Positions 1-9,742 of a stretch of 37,398 nt of DNA are shown one piece after another. The translations under genes were made by a program, and so were the position numbers. The stretch comes from an uncultured Flavobacteriales bacterium. Its GTDB lineage: Bacteria; Bacteroidota; Bacteroidia; Flavobacteriales_D; Crocinitomicaceae. Every line of letters starts with the position of its first letter. Position 1 is the stretch's first letter. The notes beneath the pieces are model-generated. The model saw nothing but the letters and a program-made list of their open reading frames with translations. It made no database searches and was not told the DNA's origin. The stretch is taken from assembly GCA_905480145.1 (NCBI GenBank), contig CAJQPA010000054.1:1-37398 (forward strand). Direction: 5' to 3'.

Positions 1-381
1 ATTTTTTCTTGTGGTTTCATTGAATCAAAGATTCAAAAAATATAATTAGTATTTATCGAAATGAATATTAAATCTATAACGTAAATGATTGGAAAGTAAA
101 ATAGTGTGTTTTACAAGTGATAAAAAAGAAAGCTTATTGTTCTCAGATGCGCGGATTTCTATGGATAATTGCACTAATTTGACCTTTATCACTTCTCAGA
201 AGAAAACCATACTTATTTAAGTAATTTGTTTTTTCGATGAAAACACCATTTTACTCGACGAAAAGCCGCTTATGTTTTTTCTATTAAAAAAAAGCAACCT
301 AAATTAATTCAATACGTTATAGTATATGTAAATTTGTATCCCATTCAGAAACCACTACGCAGGAATCTGAAAAAATATTTA
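1..381. other. Non-coding leader upstream of the giant adhesin
   Basis: No convincing coding region is seen here on either strand. The stretch is very AT-rich. It contains a short perfect 7-bp hairpin (20-36, loop AAA) without a U-tract on either side, and a clear promoter box just before the adhesin (329-336). The end of whatever gene lies upstream is not in the window, so the adhesin looks like the first gene of its own unit. Confidence 0.6.
329..336 (+). promoter_or_regulatory. -7 promoter box TAAATTTG of the adhesin gene
   Basis: An exact match to the Bacteroidota -7 consensus TANNTTTG. No good TTG is seen at the expected -33 position. If used, transcription would start near 343 and give a leader of about 40 nt before the ATG at 382. 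The box contains the TTG at 334-336 that would otherwise be a possible start codon, so that TTG cannot be in the mRNA. Confidence 0.55.
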
Positions 382-3300
382 ATGGCTACTATGGTTAAAT
401 CTGCTTTTTCTGTTGCGAGGATACTTCTTCTCTTATGGGTAGTTGCAATTGGAAATTTTTCATACTCTCAATGTACAATTACAGCAATAACCGCAGGAAC
501 GCAGACTATTTGTGACCCAATAACCAATGTCTACACTCAAGAGGTAACCGTGACATACAGTGCCCCTCCGGGAACTGGTACAATAGATATAAATGGACAA
601 TCGTTTCCAATAACAGGAAGTCCTCAAACAGTTATTCTCACGAATCTTGTGGCTACCGATCAAGTTCCTGTTGATGTTACGGCAGGTTTTTCTGATGAAT
701 TGTGCCCTTTTACAGAAAATGCTCTCTTCACTCCAGCTCTAGACTGCATAGTTTCCTATGGTCCTGGACCTGGCGGATTAACTCCTATCGACTGTGAATC
801 TTCAGTACCTCTCTTTTTGCAAGACTTCACAGGTCAGCCTGCAGGGGCTGCAACATTTAATTCTATTGTTCGTTTAGGAGAATGCTGTGGTAATGATAAC
901 GACTGTATTATGATTGAATTTACACTCGATGAAGACGCAGCAGGTATTGATATTAGTTTAGATGGTGCCGGAGGGTTTGGTTCAGTGGAGATGTGGTTAA
1001 ATGATTGCCCTGTGGGTACAGATAACTTGCAGATTGGAGACCCTATTTGTGTGGATGACGTAGGGCCTCACTACCTATATTTCTGTAAACCAGGTGCAAA
1101 TGACTATTTTGTAACGATTACATCAGTTCCATTGCCATCTGGAACCGGTGATTTATTGGTAACAGAAGGATGTGAAATTGATTTAAGTGTTGTTGGTTTG
1201 GACCCAGCTACAATTGTGTGGAACTCAACGTCACCAGGCGATACAAGTGATTGGAATGGATTGTTGACAGGTGGCGATATCCCAGGCATAGCTGGAACCC
1301 CATACGGTGTTCCATATCTTGACCCTGTCGGAGCAACAGATGTAACTATTACACCAACACCTGGTAGTCCAAGTGAGGTAACTTATCAAGTCTGTGGAGA
1401 ATATGCTCTTCCCGAAGCCTGTGTCACAGCAACTGACCCGTGGTGTGGACTATCGACAATTACAATTTTTCCTGATTTATTTGCTGATGCCGGCCCTAAT
1501 GTTTCCATTTGTCAGAATGGAACTATTGCCGCTACCCTAACAGGATCAGCTGTAGACATGCTTGGTACAGGCCCTGGAGGTACGGCGCCTTATACTTTTA
1601 CATGGACCGGACCAGAGTCAGTTGTGCATAGTAATATTTTTCCTGCTACCCCTGGAGCAATTGCTACAGACCAATTTGACGTACTAACAGTAGGAACATA
1701 TACTCTTACAATTACAGATGTTACGGGATGTACAGAGGGTATTAGTACTGTTATTGTGTCAGAATACGTTACCGTTATTGAATCATTCATTAATACTCTT
1801 GGATCATCAGTTTGTTATGATATTCCTGACGCCATAAATTTGGAGGGATATGTTTCAGAAACATTCGTCGGAGACTGGACAGCTTCTCCAAATGTTGGGG
1901 TTTTCAATTCTACGGCAATTGACGGAACTGCAACTGCCCCTGCCAACACACCGCAAACAGTCACTTGGACACCGGATGGTATAACTACAGGACCAGTTAC
2001 ACTTACTCTTACACCATCAAATGCTTTAGGATGCCCAATAATTCCTGCATCAATTATTATTGATTTAACCGAATTCACACCTGGAGCACTTAATGCGATT
2101 ACTTCTGATGTTTCTTGCTTTGGAGGGAGTGATGGGGGTATTGATTTAACAGTTACTCCAGGTACACCTGACAATTTTGATGGGATAGATGAGAATTTAA
2201 ACACGACTTATAACCCCTCGGGAGTTACTTATGCCTGGGACCTCAACGCTGCCGCTGCGGGAACCACGCAAGACTTGTCAGGATTAACTGCTGGGGGAGT
2301 ATACACTGCATCGGTAACAGACGAAAACGGCTGTGTTGAAACAGTTACGCCATTTACGATCACCGAGCCACTACCTTTAGTAGTAACGATTTTTGGTGAC
2401 GCAATTCTTTGTAATGGTGATGCAGATGGAAATGTGACAGGAACTGTTACTGGAGGAACTGCACCATATTTAGTAACACTGGACCAAACTGGTTCAACAT
2501 TTATTGTAGGAACCGATGGAGCCTCTTATAACTTTACCGGTCTTAGTGCATTAATCAGTGGTGGGTTTGACACCTATTCTGTTACGGTCACTGATGCCAA
2601 CGGATCAACAGGTGGATGTCTAGCCATAGCAGGCCCAGTAAATATGATAGAACCTCTGCCAATTGTGATCACTATCAATGGAGATGATATTTTATGTAAT
2701 GGCAGTGCAGATGGAAACATAACAGGAACTATCAGTGGTGGAACTGCTCCATACTCAATTACTTTAGATGAAACTGGAGATGTATTAGCAGTGGCCACAG
2801 ATGGCGGTGCTTATGACTTTACTGGACTGAGTGCAGCTATAAGTGGTGGCTTTAATTCATATAATGTTACCGTTACCGATGCGAATGGAACGATGGGAGG
2901 TTGCTTGGCAATTGCAGGACCAGTGGCTATGACGGAGCCAATTCCGATAACAATAAATTTAGCTGGAGATAATATACTTTGTTTTGGAGATGCAGATGGT
3001 AATGTTACTGGTTCAATAACTGGCGGAACTGCTCCGTATACTGTGACATTAGATCAAACAGGAGCCACTCAAAGTGTTGCGACATCGGGAGGATTGTTTG
3101 ATTTTGGTGGGCTGAGTGCTGCAATTAATGGCGGATTTGATACTTATACGGTAACGGTTACAGATGCTAATGGAACAACAGGTGGTTGCTTAGAAGTTGC
3201 GGGGCCGGTGAATATGATTGAACCTTTGCCTATAGTGGTAACCATTAATGGAGACGCAATTTTATGCTTGGGAGACGCAGATGGAAATGTAACCGGAACA

Positions 3301-6300
3301 ATTTCTGGAGGTACGGCTCCTTATACAATCATACTAGACCAAACAGGAGATACTCAAGCAGTAGCTACTGATGGAGGGTCTTATGATTTCTCAGGCTTAA
3401 GTTCATCCATTGACGGAGGATTTGACACGTATACAATTACTTTAGTAGACGCTAATGGCAGTATTAGTGGTTGTTCGGCAACCGCTGGACCGGTAAACAT
3501 GCTTGAACCGTCTTCGTTAAGCCTTGATACAACTATTTCAGTTTATACTGGTGGCTACAATGTTTCTGGGTGTGCGGACGATGGATTTATTGATTTAACA
3601 GTTACTGGAGGTGTCGGGCCTTATACATTCGATTGGGACATTGATGGTACAGGTGATTTTGATGATACTGAAGATGTCACATTACTACCAGAAAATAATT
3701 ATACAGTCATTGTCAGTGATCAAAATGGGTGTTTAGCGAGTCTGTCTGTATTTTTGGATGCGCCCGATACAGTTCATATTACAGGTGCAGTATTGTCAAA
3801 TTACACGGGTGGAGTAAATATCAGTTGTAATGGTGGTGTTGATGGGAGTATTGATATTTCTGCAACAGGGGGTGTTGGACCTTATATGTATGACTGGGAT
3901 AATGACGGAATTTTAGATAATGACGACCCCGAAGATTTAACAGGTATTCCTGCTGGCACGTACAACTTAATTATTACAGATCAAAATGGGTGTACTGGGG
4001 ATACCGTGGTAACTCTTATTGAACCATTACCTCTTGTTGTTCTCGCATTTGGCGATGACATACTTTGTAATGGCGACGCCGATGGAAATGTAACAGGGGT
4101 GATAACAGGAGGAACTGTACCCTATACGGTAACCCTAGATCAAACAGGAGCAACAATTATTGTTGCAACAAATGGTGGGAATTATGACTTCAGTGGTTTG
4201 AGCGCTGCAATTAGCGGTGGCTTCGACTCTTATAGTGTAACTGTTACAGACGCAAACGGGATTGTTGGAGGGTGCTTGGCTATGGCTGGTCCTGTAAATA
4301 TGACTGAACCTGCGCCAATTGTTGTGATGATCAATGGTGATGACATACTTTGTAATGGTGACGCGAATGGAAATGTAACCGGAACAATTAGCGGAGGAAC
4401 GGCGCCATATGTAATAACCCTTGATCAAATTGGAACAACTCTAAATATCACTAATGATGGAGATCCGTACGATTTTAGTGGATTGAGTGCTGCTATTTCT
4501 GGAGGATTTGACACTTATTCTGTTACTGTTACTGACGCCAACGGATTTACAGGAGGATGTTTGGCCATAGCCGGACCTGTTAATATGACGGAACCAGCGC
4601 CAATTGTAGTAACTATAAATGGTGATGCAATACTCTGTAATGGTGATGCTAATGGAAATGTAACCGGAACAATTAGTGGTGGAACAGCTCCATACACTAT
4701 TACTTTAGATGAAACTGGTTCTGTTTTACCAGTTGCATTAGATGGCGGATCATACGATTTCTCAGGATTAAATACTGCCATTACTGGTGGGTTTGACAAC
4801 TATAGCGTCACTGTGACCGACGCCAATGGCTTGACGGCGGGTTGTTTAGAAGTTGCTGGACCGGTAGCGATAACTGAACCTTTACCTTTAGTCGTTACCA
4901 TTCTTGGTGATGCTATTCTATGTAATGGAGATGCCAGTGGAAACGTGACAGGAACAATTAGCGGTGGAACAGCACCTTACTCTATTACTCTAGATGAAAC
5001 TGGAACTATTATAAACATAGCTGCCGATGGTGATTCCTATGACTTCAGTGGTTTGAGCGCTGCAATCAGTGGTGGTTTTGATAACTATAGTGTTACTGTT
5101 ACTGATGCAAATGGTGTTGCTGCTGGATGTCTAGAAGTTGCTGGACCGGTAGCCGTAACTGAACCTTTACCTTTAGTAGTCACCATTCTTGGGGATGCTA
5201 TACTTTGTAATGGGGATGCTAGTGGAAATGTAACCGGAACAATTAGTGGTGGAACTGCGCCATACTCAATTACTTTAGATGAAACTGGAGATGTTTTAGC
5301 CGTTGCAACAGACGGTGGAACTTACGACTTTGCAGGATTAAGTTCTGCTATAACTGGTGGTTTTGATAACTATAGTGTTACTGTTACTGATGCAAATGGT
5401 GTTGCTGCTGGATGTCTAGAAGTTGCTGGACCGGTAGCCGTAACTGAGCCTTTACCTTTAGTAGTCACAATTCTTGGGGATGCTATTTTATGTTTTGGTG
5501 ATGGTGATGGAAACATTACAGGAGATATCGTCGGTGGAACCGCACCTTATGTAATCACATTATTAGACGCTGCAGGAGCAGTAGTAACGACACTTAATAT
5601 TGCCAACGATGGAGATCTGTATGATTTTTCAGGTCTTGATGGCTTGCCAAGTGGCGGTTCAGATTTTTACAGCGTAACGGTTACAGACTTTAACGGAACA
5701 GCGGGCGGTTGTTCAATAGCTTCAGCTCAAGTTGCAATGATTGAACCGCCACTTTTAACAACAACAACAAGTGTAACGTCAGATTATAACACGTATGGAG
5801 TTTCTTGTGGAGAAATATTAACTGGTCCTATTGACGATGGAGGGATTGATGCAACACCACTTGGAGGGACAGAATTTGCAATTGGAGAGCCATACCAATA
5901 TTTATGGTCAGTCATAACTCCAGGAAGTATTCCTGGTGGTCAAGAAGTTTTGCAAAACCCTGAGGGCTTAACGACAGGAACCTACGAAGTTCTGGTAACT
6001 GACGCAAATGGATGTACGATTACCGATCAAATTATAGTAACAGAACCAATAATATTAAGCCTTGATGCGATTACTCCATCGGTTTATGCAGGAGGTTTTA
6101 ACTTGTCAGGTTGTAATCCTGATGGAACAATTACATTAACAATATCTGGCGGAATAACAACATCTGCCTATACATTTGCATGGACTGGGCCTAATGGTTT
6201 TGCATCTTCATCACAAGATTTAACCACATTGACAGCTGGAACATATAACGTAACAGTAACCGATGCTAATGGATGTATGGTAACAGGTCAAATTACACTT

Positions 6301-9159
6301 ACCGAACCTTCTGGCCTCGGCCAAACAGGGACGTCATTAGTATACCCAAGTGGTGATAATATTAGTTGTTTTGGCTTGAGTGATGGAGCAATCGATATTA
6401 CACCTGTACAAGGAACACCTAATTATACTTATTCATGGACAGGGCCAGGCGGTTTTACTGCTGCAACCGAAGATATAACAGGAGTAATTGCGGGAACTTA
6501 TGCACTACTGATTACTGATGCCAATGGATGTATTACAGATACAACAATAACTTTGGTTGAACCTACTCCATTAGTTCAAGACATTACAGCAGCAGTTTAT
6601 CCTAGTGGTGACAATATCTCTTGTTTCGGATTCAGTGATGGTTCAATCGACTTTACAATCGCGGGAGGATCACCTGGTTATACATTTGACTGGGACAATG
6701 ATGGAGTTGGAGACAACGATGACACCGAAGATATTACAGGATTAACAATAGGAACATACAACGTAATTGTAACCGATATCAATGGCTGTATTATTGATTC
6801 AACCATTACTTTAGTTGAGCCTACTCCATTAGTTCAAGACATTACAGCAGCAGTTTATCCTAGTGGTGACAATATCTCTTGTTTCGGATTCAGTGATGGT
6901 TCAATCGACTTTACGATCGCGGGAGGATCACCTGGTTATACATTTGACTGGGACAATGATGGCGTTGGAGACAACGATGACACCGAAGATATTACAGGAT
7001 TACCAATAGGAACATACAACGTAATTGTAACCGATATCAATGGCTGTATTATTGATTCAACCATTACTTTAGTTGAGCCTACTCCATTGACAGAAGAAAC
7101 AACTGCTTTTGTATATCCAAGTGGAGACAACATCTCTTGTTTTGGATTCAACGATGGATCAATTGATTTAACGAATACACAAGGGTCGCCAATATACACA
7201 TACGCGTGGACTACCGCGGACGGATCAGGGTTGGTTGCAACAGACGAAGATCAAACTGGATTAACGGCAGGAACATATGATGTCACTACAACCGATATAA
7301 ATGGGTGTATTATCACAAGCTCAATTACATTAGTTGAACCTACTCTATTGACTGGTATTTCATCCGTAACTTCTGATTTTAATGGTTTTGCAACTTCCTG
7401 TGTTGGCGCGTCTGATGGCAGTGTAACGATTGCCGCTGCAGATGGATCCCCTGCATATACTTACATTTGGACAAATATTGACGGCGATATAATTAGCACT
7501 GACCAATCACCAACTGGCCTTATAGCCGGACAGTACTTTGTAGAAATAACGGATATCAATGGGTGTGTATTAAACGATGGCATCAGCATTTCGTCTCCAC
7601 CGCCATTTGATATAACGACAAATGTTTTATCAGATTATAACGGTCAACAAATTAGTTGCTTTGGTGCCGAAGACGGAAATGTAACCATTGATATAGCTGG
7701 AGGAACTCCAACCTATACATTTGTATGGACGGATGCTACAGGTGCCGTAATAAGTAACTTACAAAACCCTAATAACTTTGGAGCAGAAGAATATTTCCTT
7801 CTTGCAACAGACGCAAACGGTTGCTTAATAGACACTTCCGTTACTTTAACAGAACCTACACCAATTGAGACCGTTACTAGTGTGACAAGTGATTATAATG
7901 GAGAAAACATTAGTTGTCATCTAGCTTCGGATGGGTCTGTATTAGTTGAAGCGACCGGGGGAACTCCAGGATACTCCTACTCGTGGACAAATTCAAGTGG
8001 AGCAGTTGTTGGCGGAAACGCTAATTTAGGAGGTCTTCCTACTGGAGATTATGATGTCCAAATCACTGATGTTAACGGCTGTATAGAAACAAATACTATT
8101 TTCTTATCCCAACCAACACCTGTGCTGGTAACTATTGATATAATAAGCGATTATTTTGGACTACCAATTAGTTGTGCAGGACAAAATGACGGAGAACTTC
8201 AAGGGAATGCTAGTGGAGGGGTGCCTGGTTACACCTATTCTTGGAATACGTCTCCGGTTCAAACGACTCAAAATGCAATTAATATTGGAGAAGGTTCATA
8301 TACCGTAGTTGCAACAGACATTAATGGTTGTCAAACAATGTCTCCAGTCATGGTAGTTGAAGGTAATCCATTACCAATAATCGATGTTTTAGATCCACAA
8401 AAAGTTTGCTTGGGTACTGAAGTAATTATTGAATCTGGCTCGGTTGGGTCTCAAGATTGCGAATGGTTCTTTTCAAATGGAACTTATCTAAACGGATGCG
8501 GACCGACACCATTATATTTTGAAGTAGGTTGTTACGACGTAAACCTTATCGTAACTGGAGCATTAGGTTGTGTCGACAGTCTCTTAATGACCGATTACAT
8601 TTGTGTGGATGAGTTGCCTGAGGCAGATTTCTTCCCAGACTCGGACGAGGGTGACCTAATTGACCCATCAATTGAATTTACCAATACATCTATTGGGGCC
8701 ACTGATTATATTTGGGACTTTGGAGATGGTAATACATCTTCTGTAATCAACCCAATACATGAGTTTCCAAGTGAATCGCACGGTACTTATGTGGTTACTC
8801 TTATCGCATATACTGAAGATGGATGCCCTGACACTATAACAAAGCCAATATTCATTCATACGAACATAATCATTTATGTTCCGAATACCTTCACACCAGA
8901 TGACGATGAATTCAACCAGGTCTTTTTACCTGTTGTCTATAGCGGTGTTGACCCCCAGGAGTATTCTCTATTAATTTTTAATAGATGGGGTGAAGTTGTT
9001 TTTGAGTCCCATGATATTAACGTTGGCTGGAGAGGATATTACGGTCAAAAAAATGGTAAGAAGTGCCAAGATGGAACATATACCTGGAAAATAGTAGTGG
9101 GAAGTGAAGAAGATACTGAAACACAAATTTTGGTGGGCCACGTCAATCTAATCCGCTAA
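382..9159 (+). CDS. Giant SprB-like repeat adhesin, T9SS type B cargo
   Basis: A secreted cell-surface protein of 2925 residues, probably a gliding or attachment adhesin exported by the type IX secretion system. The ATG at 382 gives a signal peptide with hydrophobic core ARILLLLWVVAIG, ending near SYSQ. A longer reading from a TTG at 334 is possible but would overlap the promoter box. After about 570 residues of unassigned Cys-bearing extracellular sequence come about 23 SprB-type repeats (nt ~2090-8350), each with a core like C-x-G-x-x-D-G-x-I followed by GG-T/S-x-x-Y. There are two classes, about 95 and about 86 residues. Then comes a PKD-like domain (FTNTSIGATDYIWDFGDG) and a C-terminal type B sorting domain with YVPNTFTPD, FNRWGEVVFES and a G-T-Y-x-W near the end. 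Such cargo usually needs a PorP/SprF partner; none is adjacent. Two repeats at 6562-7077 are nearly identical in DNA. Confidence 0.93.
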   Translation: MATMVKSAFSVARILLLLWVVAIGNFSYSQCTITAITAGTQTICDPITNVYTQEVTVTYSAPPGTGTIDINGQSFPITGSPQTVILTNLVATDQVPVDVTAGFSDELCPFTENALFTPALDCIVSYGPGPGGLTPIDCESSVPLFLQDFTGQPAGAATFNSIVRLGECCGNDNDCIMIEFTLDEDAAGIDISLDGAGGFGSVEMWLNDCPVGTDNLQIGDPICVDDVGPHYLYFCKPGANDYFVTITSVPLPSGTGDLLVTEGCEIDLSVVGLDPATIVWNSTSPGDTSDWNGLLTGGDIPGIAGTPYGVPYLDPVGATDVTITPTPGSPSEVTYQVCGEYALPEACVTATDPWCGLSTITIFPDLFADAGPNVSICQNGTIAATLTGSAVDMLGTGPGGTAPYTFTWTGPESVVHSNIFPATPGAIATDQFDVLTVGTYTLTITDVTGCTEGISTVIVSEYVTVIESFINTLGSSVCYDIPDAINLEGYVSETFVGDWTASPNVGVFNSTAIDGTATAPANTPQTVTWTPDGITTGPVTLTLTPSNALGCPIIPASIIIDLTEFTPGALNAITSDVSCFGGSDGGIDLTVTPGTPDNFDGIDENLNTTYNPSGVTYAWDLNAAAAGTTQDLSGLTAGGVYTASVTDENGCVETVTPFTITEPLPLVVTIFGDAILCNGDADGNVTGTVTGGTAPYLVTLDQTGSTFIVGTDGASYNFTGLSALISGGFDTYSVTVTDANGSTGGCLAIAGPVNMIEPLPIVITINGDDILCNGSADGNITGTISGGTAPYSITLDETGDVLAVATDGGAYDFTGLSAAISGGFNSYNVTVTDANGTMGGCLAIAGPVAMTEPIPITINLAGDNILCFGDADGNVTGSITGGTAPYTVTLDQTGATQSVATSGGLFDFGGLSAAINGGFDTYTVTVTDANGTTGGCLEVAGPVNMIEPLPIVVTINGDAILCLGDADGNVTGTISGGTAPYTIILDQTGDTQAVATDGGSYDFSGLSSSIDGGFDTYTITLVDANGSISGCSATAGPVNMLEPSSLSLDTTISVYTGGYNVSGCADDGFIDLTVTGGVGPYTFDWDIDGTGDFDDTEDVTLLPENNYTVIVSDQNGCLASLSVFLDAPDTVHITGAVLSNYTGGVNISCNGGVDGSIDISATGGVGPYMYDWDNDGILDNDDPEDLTGIPAGTYNLIITDQNGCTGDTVVTLIEPLPLVVLAFGDDILCNGDADGNVTGVITGGTVPYTVTLDQTGATIIVATNGGNYDFSGLSAAISGGFDSYSVTVTDANGIVGGCLAMAGPVNMTEPAPIVVMINGDDILCNGDANGNVTGTISGGTAPYVITLDQIGTTLNITNDGDPYDFSGLSAAISGGFDTYSVTVTDANGFTGGCLAIAGPVNMTEPAPIVVTINGDAILCNGDANGNVTGTISGGTAPYTITLDETGSVLPVALDGGSYDFSGLNTAITGGFDNYSVTVTDANGLTAGCLEVAGPVAITEPLPLVVTILGDAILCNGDASGNVTGTISGGTAPYSITLDETGTIINIAADGDSYDFSGLSAAISGGFDNYSVTVTDANGVAAGCLEVAGPVAVTEPLPLVVTILGDAILCNGDASGNVTGTISGGTAPYSITLDETGDVLAVATDGGTYDFAGLSSAITGGFDNYSVTVTDANGVAAGCLEVAGPVAVTEPLPLVVTILGDAILCFGDGDGNITGDIVGGTAPYVITLLDAAGAVVTTLNIANDGDLYDFSGLDGLPSGGSDFYSVTVTDFNGTAGGCSIASAQVAMIEPPLLTTTTSVTSDYNTYGVSCGEILTGPIDDGGIDATPLGGTEFAIGEPYQYLWSVITPGSIPGGQEVLQNPEGLTTGTYEVLVTDANGCTITDQIIVTEPIILSLDAITPSVYAGGFNLSGCNPDGTITLTISGGITTSAYTFAWTGPNGFASSSQDLTTLTAGTYNVTVTDANGCMVTGQITLTEPSGLGQTGTSLVYPSGDNISCFGLSDGAIDITPVQGTPNYTYSWTGPGGFTAATEDITGVIAGTYALLITDANGCITDTTITLVEPTPLVQDITAAVYPSGDNISCFGFSDGSIDFTIAGGSPGYTFDWDNDGVGDNDDTEDITGLTIGTYNVIVTDINGCIIDSTITLVEPTPLVQDITAAVYPSGDNISCFGFSDGSIDFTIAGGSPGYTFDWDNDGVGDNDDTEDITGLPIGTYNVIVTDINGCIIDSTITLVEPTPLTEETTAFVYPSGDNISCFGFNDGSIDLTNTQGSPIYTYAWTTADGSGLVATDEDQTGLTAGTYDVTTTDINGCIITSSITLVEPTLLTGISSVTSDFNGFATSCVGASDGSVTIAAADGSPAYTYIWTNIDGDIISTDQSPTGLIAGQYFVEITDINGCVLNDGISISSPPPFDITTNVLSDYNGQQISCFGAEDGNVTIDIAGGTPTYTFVWTDATGAVISNLQNPNNFGAEEYFLLATDANGCLIDTSVTLTEPTPIETVTSVTSDYNGENISCHLASDGSVLVEATGGTPGYSYSWTNSSGAVVGGNANLGGLPTGDYDVQITDVNGCIETNTIFLSQPTPVLVTIDIISDYFGLPISCAGQNDGELQGNASGGVPGYTYSWNTSPVQTTQNAINIGEGSYTVVATDINGCQTMSPVMVVEGNPLPIIDVLDPQKVCLGTEVIIESGSVGSQDCEWFFSNGTYLNGCGPTPLYFEVGCYDVNLIVTGALGCVDSLLMTDYICVDELPEADFFPDSDEGDLIDPSIEFTNTSIGATDYIWDFGDGNTSSVINPIHEFPSESHGTYVVTLIAYTEDGCPDTITKPIFIHTNIIIYVPNTFTPDDDEFNQVFLPVVYSGVDPQEYSLLIFNRWGEVVFESHDINVGWRGYYGQKNGKKCQDGTYTWKIVVGSEEDTETQILVGHVNLIR
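2390..5750 (+). repeat. Arrays of ~95-residue SprB-type repeats (two blocks)
   Basis: Repeats of about 285 bp with core GD-x-ILC-x-GDADGNVTG and a conserved GGTAPY. They form one block at about 2390-3510 (four units) and another at about 4030-5750 (six units). Two units of the other class separate them (about 3520-4020). The segment around 5111-5250 is almost identical to the segment 285 bp downstream, showing sequence exchange or recent expansion. Confidence 0.75.
6562..7077 (+). repeat. 258-bp tandem duplication inside the adhesin (two copies)
   Basis: Copy 1 is 6562-6819 and copy 2 is 6820-7077. Each encodes one 86-residue SprB-type repeat. Reading them base by base I find only three differences (around 6657, 6713 and 6754 in copy 1), about 98.8 percent identity. 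Neighbouring repeats of the same class are far more diverged, so this is a recent in-frame duplication. Confidence 0.9.
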
Positions 9160-9177
9160 CTTTACTTCTATTCTTTG

Positions 9178-9185
9178 TACATTTG
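9178..9185 (+). promoter_or_regulatory. -7 promoter box TACATTTG of the GPx gene
   Basis: An exact TANNTTTG match 22 bp before the ATG at 9208, in the 48-bp gap after the adhesin. The -33 region is weak. Confidence 0.45.
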
Positions 9186-9207
9186 AATAACAAAAATTCA
9201 AGCAAGT

Positions 9208-9741
9208 ATGTTAAAATTCATTCTATTTCTTAGTCTTATGGTTCTCTCACAAACAATTACAGCTCAATCAAAAAACATTTACGACTATTCCTTTGCCAGC
9301 ATTGAGGGTGATAACGTCGACATGAATAACTTTAAAGGAAAGACCATACTTATTGTTAATACAGCTTCTAAGTGTGGGTTTACAGGACAATATGAGCAAC
9401 TTCAAGAACTGCATGAGAAATTTAAAGATCAATTGGTCATTATAGGTTTCCCCTGTGATCAATTTGGGGGTCAAGAGCCTGGTACTGAAGAAGAAATTAA
9501 AGGCTTTTGTAAAAAAAATTACGGCGTAACCTTTCTAATGGCTTCAAAGATTGATGTAAAAGGCGAAGAACAGCATCCAATATATCAATGGCTTACTCAA
9601 GTCGACTTGAATAATGTTGAGGACAGCAAAGTGGCCTGGAACTTCTCTAAGTATTTGATAGACGGAGAAGGAAATTATATCGAACATTTTAAGTCAAAAG
9701 TAAGCCCAATGTCCGACGAAATTACCAAGCGTCTAAAGTAA
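9208..9741 (+). CDS. Exported glutathione-peroxidase-family thiol peroxidase
   Basis: A thiol peroxidase of the GPx family (177 residues) that reduces hydroperoxides. The cysteine-type bacterial members usually use thioredoxin rather than glutathione. An N-terminal signal peptide (about residues 1-19, ending TITAQ) places it in the periplasm. The peroxidatic Cys56 is in NTASKCGFTGQY. GFPCDQFGGQEPG (79-91) matches the second family motif, with D where most members have N. Cys101 in GFCKKNYGVTF is the likely resolving cysteine. WNFSKYL (145-151) completes the Q/W/N active site (Q90, W145, N146). The stop is followed after one base by the next gene, so the two are probably co-transcribed. The periplasmic reductant is unknown. 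Confidence 0.9.
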   Translation: MLKFILFLSLMVLSQTITAQSKNIYDYSFASIEGDNVDMNNFKGKTILIVNTASKCGFTGQYEQLQELHEKFKDQLVIIGFPCDQFGGQEPGTEEEIKGFCKKNYGVTFLMASKIDVKGEEQHPIYQWLTQVDLNNVEDSKVAWNFSKYLIDGEGNYIEHFKSKVSPMSDEITKRLK

Positions 9742-9742
9742 G

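Noticed and set aside
20-36. Hairpin TTGAATC-AAA-GATTCAA near the left edge
   Set aside because: 7-bp stem lacking a downstream U-tract on either strand; the gene it might serve is outside the window.
2390-8350. Regular direct repeats that could suggest a CRISPR or satellite array
   Set aside because: The period is 258-285 bp, the repeats are in frame and encode SprB-type domains, and divergence is at codon level.
1590-8859. Several reading frames of 60-130 codons on the minus strand inside the adhesin gene
   Set aside because: They mirror the repetitive coding strand, have no promoter, no family pattern and skewed composition. They are shadows of the repeats.
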